DNA of 55,924 nt from Syntrophaceae bacterium UBA5744 (GTDB lineage: Bacteria; Desulfobacterota; Syntrophia; Syntrophales; UBA2192), in contig DIFQ01000039.1 in the NCBI GenBank assembly GCA_002419215.1, positions 11,801 to 67,724 on the forward strand, read 5' to 3'. The translations under genes and the position numbers were made by a program. Of this stretch, positions 48,338 to 55,924 are shown in pieces. The notes under the pieces are model-generated. The model was not told the DNA's origin. It did not search any database and saw nothing but the letters and a program-made list of their open reading frames with translations. Position 1 is the stretch's first letter. Every line of letters begins with the position of its first letter.

Positions 48338-49186
48338 TTACATCAGTTTCAGCGACTGGACGAGCGGCATCGGGTCGGTGATATGCAGCTTGAACCACTT
48401 GTCCGGCCCGGGGAGCCCCATGGCCAGAGCCAGGAGCTCCGTGAAGTAGAACACGGGCATCTTCAGACCCGCGTCGGCCCGCATGTCGAGGTTCGCCATG
48501 CACAGGGGGCAAGCCGTCACGATGCAGTTCGCACCGGCCTCTTTCGCCATCGAGGCGAGTTTGTTGACCATCTTCGCCACGATGTCGGTGCGGCTGATGG
48601 AGAGGCTCCCACCGCAGCAGTCCGTTTTGAAGGACCACTTCTTCACGTCGGCCCCGCAGGCCGCCAGGATCTTGTCCAGAAGCACGGGGTTTTCGTAATC
48701 GTCGAAACGGCAGACCTCGGGCGGCCGCAGCAGCAGGCACCCGTAATAGGAAACGGGCCTGAGCCCCTCGAGTTTCTTCACGACCTTCTTCCCGAGGGCT
48801 TCCAGGCCGATGTCGTTGGCGATGATGTCGATGGGGTTCCGGATCGAGATTCCATCCGTGAACTTGGCGCCGATGATCGACTCCACCTCCGCCCTGAGGG
48901 CCTTGTCCTTCTCCAGGTGGTGCTGGGCGGACTTGAAGCGGTTGAAGCAGGCCGCGCAAGGGATCATGACGTCGAGTCCCTTCTTCTGCGCGATCATCAG
49001 GTTCCTCGCCGGCAGCGCGACGGAGAGCTTGTAGTTCGTGCTGTGGGCCGATGTCGCCCCGCAGCAGGACCAGTCGTCGATCTCATGGGTCTCGATGCCC
49101 AGGGCATGGCTCACCGCCTCGATGGACTGGCTGTATTCTTTTGCCGTTCCGTGAGCGGAACAACCGGGATAGATGGAAACCTTCAC
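48338..49186 (-). CDS. hdrB: Heterodisulfide reductase subunit B-like protein
   Basis: HdrB carries two CCG domains that bind non-cubane [4Fe-4S] clusters and reduce disulfides. The 282-aa protein has YPGCSAHGTAKEYSQSIEAV, WSCCGATSAHSTNY with MIPCAACFNRFKSAQHH, and the second set YYGCLLLRPPEVCRFDDYEN, KTDCCGGSLSISRTDIVAKM with TACPLCMANLDMRAD. The true disulfide substrate in bacteria is unknown. GTG start with AGGAGG seven bases upstream. It follows hdrC, the usual order. Confidence 0.94.
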   Translation of the reverse strand: MKVSIYPGCSAHGTAKEYSQSIEAVSHALGIETHEIDDWSCCGATSAHSTNYKLSVALPARNLMIAQKKGLDVMIPCAACFNRFKSAQHHLEKDKALRAEVESIIGAKFTDGISIRNPIDIIANDIGLEALGKKVVKKLEGLRPVSYYGCLLLRPPEVCRFDDYENPVLLDKILAACGADVKKWSFKTDCCGGSLSISRTDIVAKMVNKLASMAKEAGANCIVTACPLCMANLDMRADAGLKMPVFYFTELLALAMGLPGPDKWFKLHITDPMPLVQSLKLM

Positions 49187-49202
49187 CGAATGCCTCCTGT
49201 CA

Positions 49203-49300
49203 TGACATGGCTAAGGGCTAAAGGCTAATGGCTCATGGCACCGAAGAACTTGAGTTCTCAACCCTCCGCCTTTCGCCCTTTGCCTTTCGCCTTTCGCCTC
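49203..49300. repeat. GGCTAAAGGCTAATGG and CCTTTCGCC word repeats
   Basis: The left half holds AAGGGCTAAAGGCTAATGG. The right half holds CCGCCTTTCGCCCTTTGCC and CTTTCGCC words. They fill the hdrC-hdrB gap. The two halves are roughly complementary in base bias, as in family A. Confidence 0.7.
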
Positions 49301-49307
49301 TGTTTCA

Positions 49308-49835
49308 TTACGCCGTTTTCGTCTTCTCGAATATCTTCCGGACGGAAGCCACGTCCTTCGTCTTGGGGGCGAAGACCGAGAGCTTGCCCTTCGTGAACAT
49401 GTCCAGTCCCAGGGCCATGTCGGAGAAGAGATCCCCCGACTTGAGCTTGTAGTTGACCATCATCATGGGCTCGTTGAGACGGCCGCCGGACTTGATGCTC
49501 GACAGGAAGGCCTCGTGGAAGGCCAGCACGCTCTTTTCCTTCACGGCCTTGCCGCTCTCGAGGGCCATCTGCCTCAACACGTCCATCATCCGCGCGATGT
49601 CCACTTCGTTGGGGCAGCGGGTGATGCAGGTTTCGCAGGAGGCGCAGAGCCAGATGGTGGAGCTTCCCAGCACCTGGTCCTTTTTGCCCATCTGGATCAT
49701 CTTGATGACCTTGTTCGGGTTGTACTCCATCACGAACGCCATGGGGCAGCCGGCCGTGCACTTGCGGCAGTGGTAGCAGCGCTGGATGGGAACCCCGTCG
49801 ATCCTCTCGTTGACTTCGTCCAGAAACGTTTTCAT
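49308..49835 (-). CDS. hdrC: Heterodisulfide reductase subunit C-like protein
   Basis: HdrC passes electrons between HdrA and HdrB through two [4Fe-4S] clusters. The 175-aa protein has CYHCRKCTAGCPMAFVMEYN and CASCETCITRCPNEVDIARM, typical HdrC spacing. The C-terminal half is helical. It lies between the FrhB-like gene and hdrB, each separated by short repeat-filled gaps. Confidence 0.93.
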   Translation of the reverse strand: MKTFLDEVNERIDGVPIQRCYHCRKCTAGCPMAFVMEYNPNKVIKMIQMGKKDQVLGSSTIWLCASCETCITRCPNEVDIARMMDVLRQMALESGKAVKEKSVLAFHEAFLSSIKSGGRLNEPMMMVNYKLKSGDLFSDMALGLDMFTKGKLSVFAPKTKDVASVRKIFEKTKTA

Positions 49836-49852
49836 TTTATCTCCGTATATCG

Positions 49853-49895
49853 ATCCTGTTTCTTACCTTCTTACGCTCTCACCCTCTTACCTTCT
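49853..49895. repeat. CTTACCTTC/CTCTCACCC word repeat
   Basis: TTCTTACCTTCTTACGCTC and ACCCTCTTACCTTCTG words fill the gap before hdrC and end at the FrhB-like stop region. The vocabulary resembles that at 2665. Confidence 0.65.
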
Positions 49896-49899
49896 GCGG

Positions 49900-50919
49900 T
49901 TAATGACCGCCTCCCGGGCTATAGATGAACTCTTCCTTGTCGTCCATCCTCTGATCCTGCAGGGGCGCCGGGAAATCGATCTTCTCGCCGGCCCGCTGGC
50001 TGAAGAGCACGAAACAGTCCTTGTCGAGCTTCTTCAGGAATTTCCTCAGGTCCACGCCCATGGGGCAGACACTGACGCAGGAGCCGCAGTCGACGCAGCG
50101 GCCCACCATGTGGTACATCCGCATGAACTGGAAGGCCTGCGTGTCCGAGGGGTCCTCGCTGATGCCCACCCACTGGGGCATGCTCTGCTCGGCAAAACAG
50201 GTCCGGCAGTAGCAGGACGGGCAGGCCTGCCGGCAGGCGGCGCAGCGGATGCACTTGGCCATCTCCTTCTCGAAGTAGGCCCAGCGCTCCTCGGGGGAAA
50301 GCTTCTCGAACTCGTCGACCCCGGCGTACTCCGATGCGAAGTCCATGGGAGGAGCGGGCTCGCCCATCATCGAGTCGGAAATCACCGGATTGTTGATCCG
50401 GCAGGTCAGACAGTTGTCGGCCAGGACCTCTTTCAGGGCGATGGTCTTCTCGCCGCTTGCGGTCTTGATCTTGAGGTTCGCGCCATCGAGCGACCCTTCG
50501 AGGATTTCCTCGCCGCCGAGCTTCGCGGCAAGCTTCTTGCGGTCCACATAGCCCGTGCAGGGCACGCCGAGAATGGCCGTGTCCATCCGCTCGTACTGCC
50601 TCTCCTGAAGGTGGATGACCAGCGAGCGCGAGGTGCACCCCTTGGTCACCACGCCGACGACCTTGCGCTTGCGGTCCTCGGGCTTGAGGCGCTTCTGGGA
50701 ATCCTTGTGGGCGCTGATCAGGTCGTGCACGTACTTGGCGAGGTTGTGCTGGCAGAAGGAGTTCCAGACAAGCTTGTCCGCTTCCTCAGGGGTCGTGATG
50801 AACACCGGGGTCGCCGTGAGCGGCAGGGTCCCTGCCTCGTACCCCACGATGACGTCTACCTTCTTTTCCGCCAGGAGCTTCTTCGCTTCTTCCCGCAGCT
50901 TCTTCTCTACTTTTTCCAC
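49900..50919 (-). CDS. FrhB-like N-domain plus 4Fe-4S dicluster protein
   Basis: The 339-aa protein has an N-terminal region that recalls FrhB/coenzyme F420 hydrogenase beta (VIVGYEAGTLPLTATPVFIT, VGVVTKGCTSRSLVIHLQER, ILGVPCTGYVDRKKL), an isolated NCLTCRINNPVISDSMMGEP, and a C-terminal dicluster domain CIRCAACRQACPSCYC and CVDCGSCVSVCPMGV. The role is probably an electron-input or flavin-linked module of the Hdr complex, but the electron donor is unknown. Related in layout to the FloxB-like protein. GTG start; 23 bp after mvhD. Confidence 0.78.
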   Translation of the reverse strand: MEKVEKKLREEAKKLLAEKKVDVIVGYEAGTLPLTATPVFITTPEEADKLVWNSFCQHNLAKYVHDLISAHKDSQKRLKPEDRKRKVVGVVTKGCTSRSLVIHLQERQYERMDTAILGVPCTGYVDRKKLAAKLGGEEILEGSLDGANLKIKTASGEKTIALKEVLADNCLTCRINNPVISDSMMGEPAPPMDFASEYAGVDEFEKLSPEERWAYFEKEMAKCIRCAACRQACPSCYCRTCFAEQSMPQWVGISEDPSDTQAFQFMRMYHMVGRCVDCGSCVSVCPMGVDLRKFLKKLDKDCFVLFSQRAGEKIDFPAPLQDQRMDDKEEFIYSPGGGH

Positions 50920-50942
50920 GTTCCCGATTCCTTCTGTTCCGG

Positions 50943-51422
50943 TTATTTCGCAGCGGCGACGCTCACGTCGCGCAGCTTCTTGATCAGCTTTGTGGCAGGG
51001 CCCAGGGCCCTCACGCGCTCCGTCACCCCCTTGATGACCTGGGCAAAGCGCTCACCCTCCGAGGCCGAGACCCAGGTGAAGGTCGTCCGCCCGTCCTCGA
51101 GCCCGATGTAGTTCAGGAAGCTCTTCAGGGTGGCGAACTTCCTGCGCGCCGAGAGGTTTCCCGTGATATAGTGGCATTCGCCGGGATGGCACCCCGAAAT
51201 GAGCACTCCGTCCGCCCCGGCCTGCAGAGCCTTCACGACATAGAAGGGGTTGATCCGGCCGGTGCAGGGCACGCGGATGATCCTCACGTTCGGGGGGTAC
51301 TGGATCCGGCTGATCCCCGCCAGGTCGGCCCCTGCGTAGGTACACCAGTTGCAGACGATGGCGATGATTTTCGGTTCCCACCCTTCGGATTTCTTGCCTG
51401 CCGGTTTGTCATGCTGTGACAT
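50943..51422 (-). CDS. mvhD: MvhD/FlpD-family [2Fe-2S] electron-transfer subunit
   Basis: MvhD links HdrA to hydrogenase, formate dehydrogenase or Flox modules. The 159-aa protein has IIAIVCNWCTYAGADLAGIS, IRVPCTGRINPFYVVKALQA and DGVLISGCHPGECHYITGNL, which carry the conserved Cys ligands. ATG at 51422 has GGAG upstream; the longer reading from 51476 lies over repeat-flanking sequence. It is separated from the upstream HdrA-type gene by 233 bp that hold a family B element. Confidence 0.93.
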   Translation of the reverse strand: MSQHDKPAGKKSEGWEPKIIAIVCNWCTYAGADLAGISRIQYPPNVRIIRVPCTGRINPFYVVKALQAGADGVLISGCHPGECHYITGNLSARRKFATLKSFLNYIGLEDGRTTFTWVSASEGERFAQVIKGVTERVRALGPATKLIKKLRDVSVAAAK

Positions 51423-51492
51423 AGTTGCTCCAGACTGTCTGTTATTCGGTTTATTGAAGGCCCATCCTCTATGCAAAGCCCCCGAAGCAAGT

Positions 51493-51655
51493 GTACGAAG
51501 TCAGGAAGTTATGAAGAGCGGAAAATCGGAAAGATAACTTTCTCTTTTCCTGCCCCTCCGCTCTTCCTCGCTTCCTCACTTCCGATCTTCACGGGCTCGA
51601 CATCGGAAGACGAACGCTGAGCACGTTCCGGGATGCGCTCCCGTTTGTCCGCCTA
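51493..51655. repeat. Family B dispersed element, copy 3, inside the hdr cluster
   Basis: Left arm (about 51496-51530, GAAGTCAGGAAGTTATGAAG) and right arm (about 51557-51590, CTCTTCCTCGCTTCCTCACT and CCGATCTTC) flank a ~26-bp spacer. The tail holds CTCGACATCGGAAGACGAAC. It ends exactly at the HdrA-type stop codon (51656), as copies 1 and 2 do for rplS and pilX. Confidence 0.82.
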
Positions 51656-54600
51656 TCAGATGGCGGACGATATCTGTGCCAAAACCTCCTCGTTGTTGAA
51701 CCCGTTGAGGTCGATGGCGTTCATGCGGCACGAGGCCGTGCAGACGCCGCATCCCTTGCAGAGCACCGTGTTGACCACGGCAGCCCCTTCGGCAAGGTCC
51801 ACCGCGACGGCCCCGTAGGGACAGTTCGCTTCGCACAGCCCGCAGGCCATGCAGCGCTCCTTGTTCACATAGGCCGTCTTGCCCTCGGACTCGATGAAGT
51901 CCTTCGTGAGGATCGTGCAGGCCCTCGAGACGGCGGCGTTGGCCTGGGCGATGGTCTCTTCGCTCATCTTGGGCGCGTGGGACATGCCGCACATGAAGAC
52001 GCCGTCCGTGGCGAAATCGACGGGGCGAAGTTTCACGTGGGCCTCCAGGAAGAAGCCGTCCTGGTTCGTGGGGACCTTGAGCATCATGCCGGTGGCGACA
52101 TTGTCCGGGTTGGGCACGGTGCCCACGGAAAGCGCCAGGATGTCGGCCCGCAGGTCCACGGGCTCGTTCATCACGGGGTCGAAGACGCTGACGGTCACCT
52201 TGCCGCCGTCGACCTTCACCTCGGGCTTGCGCTCCTCGTCGAAGCGGATGAACTTCACGTTGAGCTCCCGGGCCTTCTTGTAGAAATCCTCCTTGAGACC
52301 GTAGGTGCGGATGTCGCGGTAGAGGATCGTCACGTCCCTCTCGGGGTCGAGCTCCTTCAGCTTCAGCGCGTTCTTGATGGCCTCGCTGCAGCAGTATCGG
52401 CTGCAGTAGGGCCTCTCGAAGTTGCGCGAGCCCACGCACTGGATCATGACGACGTTGCGTGCGGCTCCGACCTTGTAGTCCTTGTCGTGGATCATCTTCT
52501 CGAGGTCGCGCTGGGCCACGATGGCCTCGCTCGTCCCGTAGCCGTACTCCTTCGTCTCGAGCTCGTAGGCGCCCGTGGCGACGAGGACAACGCCGTGGCT
52601 GAACTGCTGCTCCTGGCCTCCGGCGACGACGGTCGTCTTGTAGTTGCCGATGAAGCCGTCGATCTTCTTGATCTCGGCCCCGGTGATCACGTGGATCCTG
52701 GGGTTCGCCTTCACCTTCTCGAGGAGCTTCGCCAGGTGTTTCTGCGTGTCGAGGCCCTCGAGGGTGTAGTAGAGCTTGCGATAGTTGCCGCCGAGCTCCT
52801 TTTCCTTCTCCACGATGTAGGAATCGAAGCCCTGGTCGGCAAGCGACAGGGCTGCCGTGATGCCGGCCAGTCCCCCGCCGATGACGAGCGCGTTGTGATT
52901 CACGCCCAGTTGGCCCGGTTTGAGGGGCTTGAGGAACTGGGCCTTGGCGACGGCCATGCGCATGAGGTCCTTGGCCTTCTCGGTGGCCTCGACGGGCTCA
53001 TTCATGTGGACCCAGGAGTTCTGGTCGCGGATGTTGGCCATCTCGAACAGGTAGCGGTTGAGGCCCGCCTTCTCGCAGTTTTCCTGGAAGAGGCCCTCGT
53101 GCGTGCGCGGAGAGCAGGAACCCACGACGACGCGCGTGAGATTCTGCTCCTTGATCACCTCGCCCATCTTGACGGCCGTGTCCTGGGAGCAGGTGAAGAG
53201 GTTGTCCGCCGCGTAGACGACGTTGGGAAGCGTCTTGACATACTCGACGACCTCGGGGACGTTCACGACGCCGCCGATGTTGATGCCGCAGTGGCACACG
53301 AAGACGCCGATCCGCGGTCCCGTGCCCCGCAGATCCGCCTCTGCGGGAAGCGTGCTCTCCGTCACGAGGGTGTCGCGCGCCGGGGCCAGAATCCCGGCGG
53401 CGCAGGCGGCGGCGCCGCTTGCCTCCATGACCGTCTCGGGGATGTCCTTGGGGCCGGCAAAGGCGCCGCAGACGAAGACGCCGCCGCGGCTCGTTTCGAC
53501 GGGATTCTCGAGGTGGGTTTTCGCAAAGCCGTGCTCCTCGAGCTCGATGCCGAGGGCCTTGGCAAGCTTCCCGGCCTCCTTCGGGGGCGTGAGCCCCACG
53601 GAGAGGACCACCATGTCGAACTCCTCCTCGACAAGCCTGCCGTCCTCGGTGACGTAGGTCATCAGCAGGTTCTTCGAGCCCTGGAGCTCCTTGATCGTCG
53701 AAGGCATGGAGCGCAGGTAGCGGATGCCGTACTCGGACTTGGCACGGTTCACGAATCGGTCGAAGTCCTTCCCGTGGGCCCTGATGTCCATGAAGAAGAT
53801 CGTAGGCTCGAGGGTCTTCAGATGCTCCTTGCCGATGATGGCTTCCTTCGTGGCGTACATGCAGCACACCGACGAGCACCAGGAGTTGCCGCACGAGGTG
53901 TCGCGGGAGCCCACGCACTGGATGAAGGCGATCTTGCGGGGCTCCTTGTGGTCCGAGAGCCTCTGGACGTGGCCGAAGTAGGGGCCCGAGGCCGAGAGGA
54001 TGCGCTCGAACTGGATGCTCGTCACGACGTTTTCGAATACGCCGAATCCGTACTCGCCGCGAAGCTTCGGGTCGAAAATCTCGAACCCCGGGGCGGCGAT
54101 GACGGCGCCGACCTCGATCGTCTCTTCCTCGTAGGTATCGTCATGCTTGACGGCACCCGCGATGCAGGCCTCGACACATTGGTAGCACTCCGAGCAGATC
54201 CCGCAGGCCAGGCAGCGATTCGCCTCGGCGACGGCCTGGGCCTCGCTGAACCCGAGCCCCACTTCCATCCAGTTGGCGCGGCGCACGGCCGGGTCGGCGT
54301 GGGGGTACTTCACGCGGGCTGCCTTCTTGACGTCCTTCAGGTCCGCCTTGTCGGCAAGGCCCTTTTTCCAGTCTCTTGCGCGGCCGGCCTTGACGTCCTC
54401 GCCCTTGAGGTAGCGGTCGATGGACTTGGCGGCCTCCTTGCCGGCATTGACGGCCTTGATGACCGTGGCGGGGCCCGTCACGGCGTCACCCCCCGCAAAC
54501 ACGCCGGGTGCGGAGGTCTGGAAGGTCACCTCGTCGACATCGAAGTTTACCCACTTGTTGATGGAGATGCCGCTCTCCTTCGACACGAAGCCGAGGTCGC

Positions 54601-55924
54601 AGGCCTGCCCGATGGCCGGGACAATGGCGTTGCATTCGACGATGAATTCGGAGCCCTTGATGGGCACGGGACGCCTGCGGCCGCTGGCGTCGGGCTCGCC
54701 CAGTTCCATGCGGAGACACTCGATGCCCGTCACCTTGCCGTCCTTGCCGACGACGCGGGTGGGGGCCACGAGGAACTCGAAGCGGATCCCTTCCTCCTCG
54801 GCCTCCTCGATCTCCTCGACGGAGGCGGGCATCTCGGCCCGGGACCGGCGGTAGAGGATGAAGACGTCCTTGGAGCCCGTGCGGGTGGCCGTGCGGACTG
54901 CGTCCATGGCCACGTTGCCGCCGCCGATGACGGCGACCTTCTCGCCCAGGTAGACCTTCTCGCCCAGGTTGACGCGTTTCAGGTAGTCGACGCCGTGGAT
55001 CACGCCCTGCATGTCCTCGCCGGGGATGTCGAGCTTGCTCGAGAGCTGTGCGCCCACGCCGAGGAACAGGGCGTCGTAGTCCTTGCGGAGCTGCTCCAGG
55101 GTGATCGTCTTTCCCACCTCCTGGTTGCAGAGGATCTTCACGCCCATGTCGGTCATGGTCTTGATCTCGGCGTTGAGGACGTCGCGGGGCAGGCGGTACT
55201 CGGGGATGCCGAGGGTCATCCATCCGCCGGGAATGGGGGCCTTTTCGTAGACCGTGACATCGTAGCCCTCGATCGCGAGGTAGTAGGCGCAGGAGAGGCC
55301 CGCGGGGCCGGCGCCGACGACGGCGATCTTCTTGCCCTTCTTTTCCTTGATCTCGGGGACGTACTTGGTGGCGTCGTTGAGGTCGAGGTCGGCCACGAAG
55401 CGCTTCAGGTGCATGATGTCGATGGGCTGCTCGACCTTGCCGCGCATGCAGGCCTCTTCGCAGGGGTGGTTGCAGACGCGCCCGCAAACACTCGGGAAGG
55501 GGTTTTCCTGCTTGATGAGCTTGAGGGCTTCCTTGTACTTGCCGGCGGCAATCAGGGCCACATAACCCTGGACGCTGATGTGGGTCGGGCAGGCCGCCTT
55601 GCAGGGTGATGTGCCGAGCTTGTCGATGGCGAATCCGCTGGGAATGGCCTGGGGGAAATGCCGGTAGATGGCCTTGCGGTCGTTGAGGTTTTCGTTGAAG
55701 TCGGATTTGACCGTGATGGGGCATACCGTGGCGCAGTCACCGCAACCGGTGCACTTGCTGAGATCGACGTACCGCGGCACTTTCGCGAGCTTCACGGTGA
55801 AGCGGCCGGCCTCGCCCTCGACGGATTCAACCGTCCGGCGGGTCCGGATCTCCACGTTGGGGTGCCTGCCGACCTCGACGAGCTTGGGCGAGAGAATGCA
55901 GGCCGAGCAGTCGTTGGTGGGAAA
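51656..55924 (-). CDS. hdrA: Giant HdrA-NfnB/GltA-HdrA fusion flavoprotein, 5' end outside window
   Basis: The reading stays open to the window edge. The visible 1422 residues begin PTNDCSACILSPKLVEVGRH, which is internal HdrA sequence, so the start lies beyond 55924. Order: HdrA cluster CTGCGDCATVCPI (about residue 58); an NfnB/GltA module (about 100-515, with CGRVCNHPCEEAC, VVGAGPAGLSCAYYLAIEG and VAVIGGGNVAMDAVRTATRT); HdrA middle with CLACGICSECYQCVEAC (about 569) and VCCMYATKEAIIGKEH; then a second HdrA module (about 870-1422) starting RIGVFVCHCGINIGG, with FAD motif VIGGGLAGITAALSLADQG and a terminal dicluster CMACGLCEANCP / CKGCGVCTASC. It is the likely bifurcating flavin subunit for the mvhD-hdrCB-flox genes downstream. 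Confidence 0.92.
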   Translation of the reverse strand, partial: FPTNDCSACILSPKLVEVGRHPNVEIRTRRTVESVEGEAGRFTVKLAKVPRYVDLSKCTGCGDCATVCPITVKSDFNENLNDRKAIYRHFPQAIPSGFAIDKLGTSPCKAACPTHISVQGYVALIAAGKYKEALKLIKQENPFPSVCGRVCNHPCEEACMRGKVEQPIDIMHLKRFVADLDLNDATKYVPEIKEKKGKKIAVVGAGPAGLSCAYYLAIEGYDVTVYEKAPIPGGWMTLGIPEYRLPRDVLNAEIKTMTDMGVKILCNQEVGKTITLEQLRKDYDALFLGVGAQLSSKLDIPGEDMQGVIHGVDYLKRVNLGEKVYLGEKVAVIGGGNVAMDAVRTATRTGSKDVFILYRRSRAEMPASVEEIEEAEEEGIRFEFLVAPTRVVGKDGKVTGIECLRMELGEPDASGRRRPVPIKGSEFIVECNAIVPAIGQACDLGFVSKESGISINKWVNFDVDEVTFQTSAPGVFAGGDAVTGPATVIKAVNAGKEAAKSIDRYLKGEDVKAGRARDWKKGLADKADLKDVKKAARVKYPHADPAVRRANWMEVGLGFSEAQAVAEANRCLACGICSECYQCVEACIAGAVKHDDTYEEETIEVGAVIAAPGFEIFDPKLRGEYGFGVFENVVTSIQFERILSASGPYFGHVQRLSDHKEPRKIAFIQCVGSRDTSCGNSWCSSVCCMYATKEAIIGKEHLKTLEPTIFFMDIRAHGKDFDRFVNRAKSEYGIRYLRSMPSTIKELQGSKNLLMTYVTEDGRLVEEEFDMVVLSVGLTPPKEAGKLAKALGIELEEHGFAKTHLENPVETSRGGVFVCGAFAGPKDIPETVMEASGAAACAAGILAPARDTLVTESTLPAEADLRGTGPRIGVFVCHCGINIGGVVNVPEVVEYVKTLPNVVYAADNLFTCSQDTAVKMGEVIKEQNLTRVVVGSCSPRTHEGLFQENCEKAGLNRYLFEMANIRDQNSWVHMNEPVEATEKAKDLMRMAVAKAQFLKPLKPGQLGVNHNALVIGGGLAGITAALSLADQGFDSYIVEKEKELGGNYRKLYYTLEGLDTQKHLAKLLEKVKANPRIHVITGAEIKKIDGFIGNYKTTVVAGGQEQQFSHGVVLVATGAYELETKEYGYGTSEAIVAQRDLEKMIHDKDYKVGAARNVVMIQCVGSRNFERPYCSRYCCSEAIKNALKLKELDPERDVTILYRDIRTYGLKEDFYKKARELNVKFIRFDEERKPEVKVDGGKVTVSVFDPVMNEPVDLRADILALSVGTVPNPDNVATGMMLKVPTNQDGFFLEAHVKLRPVDFATDGVFMCGMSHAPKMSEETIAQANAAVSRACTILTKDFIESEGKTAYVNKERCMACGLCEANCPYGAVAVDLAEGAAVVNTVLCKGCGVCTASCRMNAIDLNGFNNEEVLAQISSAI

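Noticed and set aside
51977..55609. A 1210-residue open frame on the plus strand opposite the HdrA fusion.
   Set aside because: It is antisense to a strongly conserved flavoprotein, has no ribosome site or recognisable domain, and its composition fits the third-codon-position GC bias of the real gene.
44010..55924. In-frame selenocysteine (TGA) codons in the Hdr genes.
   Set aside because: All Hdr, MvhD and Flox-like readings are complete without internal stop codons, and no SECIS-like element was evident.

Overview
The window is high-GC chromosomal DNA of an anaerobic bacterium, most likely of the Deltaproteobacteria / Desulfobacterota (Syntrophia- or sulfate-reducer-like). This placement is inferred from gene content: an Hdr/Flox-type and Nfn-type electron-bifurcation cluster, a 2-oxoacid:ferredoxin oxidoreductase, a siroheme-decarboxylase-type AsnC/Lrp protein beside hemL, split ATP synthase genes, and tandem PilY1-type pilus proteins. 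No rRNA is present to confirm it. A tRNA is cut by the left edge, and a very large HdrA-type gene is cut by the right edge.

Layout. (1) 1-11.8 kb, all minus strand: a conserved translation and RNA-modification run (argS, SPOR protein, ffh, rpsP, khpA, rimM, trmD, SPOUT methyltransferase, rplS, rnhB, yraN, rsmI), then three envelope or unknown genes, pgsA and the partial tRNA. (2) 12.2-26.5 kb, minus strand: a type IV pilus minor-pilin locus read pilD, then fimT-pilV-pilW-pilX-pilY1-pilY1-pilY1-pilW-pilX. A convincing cyclic-di-GMP class I (GEMM) riboswitch lies in the leader before fimT. (3) 26.6-31 kb: a small sugar-nucleotide pair (rmlC-like, rmlA-like), ribD, an orphan NusG paralogue and an RNase Z-like metallo-hydrolase. 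(4) 31.1-34.2 kb, plus strand: korDABC/vor and a tandem-ACT protein. (5) 34.3-37.3 kb: a small GGQ release-factor-like protein, atpE (minus), an Ahb-type protein and hemL. (6) 37.5-42.4 kb, plus strand: nucleotide-sugar dehydrogenase, gmd, fcl and a DegT-fold enzyme whose PLP lysine is replaced by histidine, which points to a 3-deoxysugar. (7) 42.5-43.9 kb: atpZ-atpI-atpB, without atpE. (8) 44-55.9 kb, minus strand: a redox supercluster read HdrA-NfnB-HdrA fusion, MvhD, FrhB-like Fe-S protein, HdrC, HdrB, Flox-like Fe-S and FAD/NAD proteins, a terminator, then an NfnA/NfnB-like pair.

Working together: the 2-oxoacid oxidoreductase makes reduced ferredoxin. The Hdr/Flox and Nfn-type complexes can balance ferredoxin, NAD(P)H and a disulfide or other low-potential couple. 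The ATP synthase uses the ion gradient. The pilus locus looks set up for second-messenger control at the RNA level, and the sugar locus makes an envelope polysaccharide precursor.

A second striking trait is in the spacers. Many intergenic gaps are filled with short-word low-complexity repeats. Two families recur as structured elements (G-rich arm / AT core / C-rich arm, and a ~160-bp GAAGTGAGGAAG...CTTCCTCACTTC element). They start within a few bases of stop codons, and one has been read into the C-terminus of a methyltransferase.
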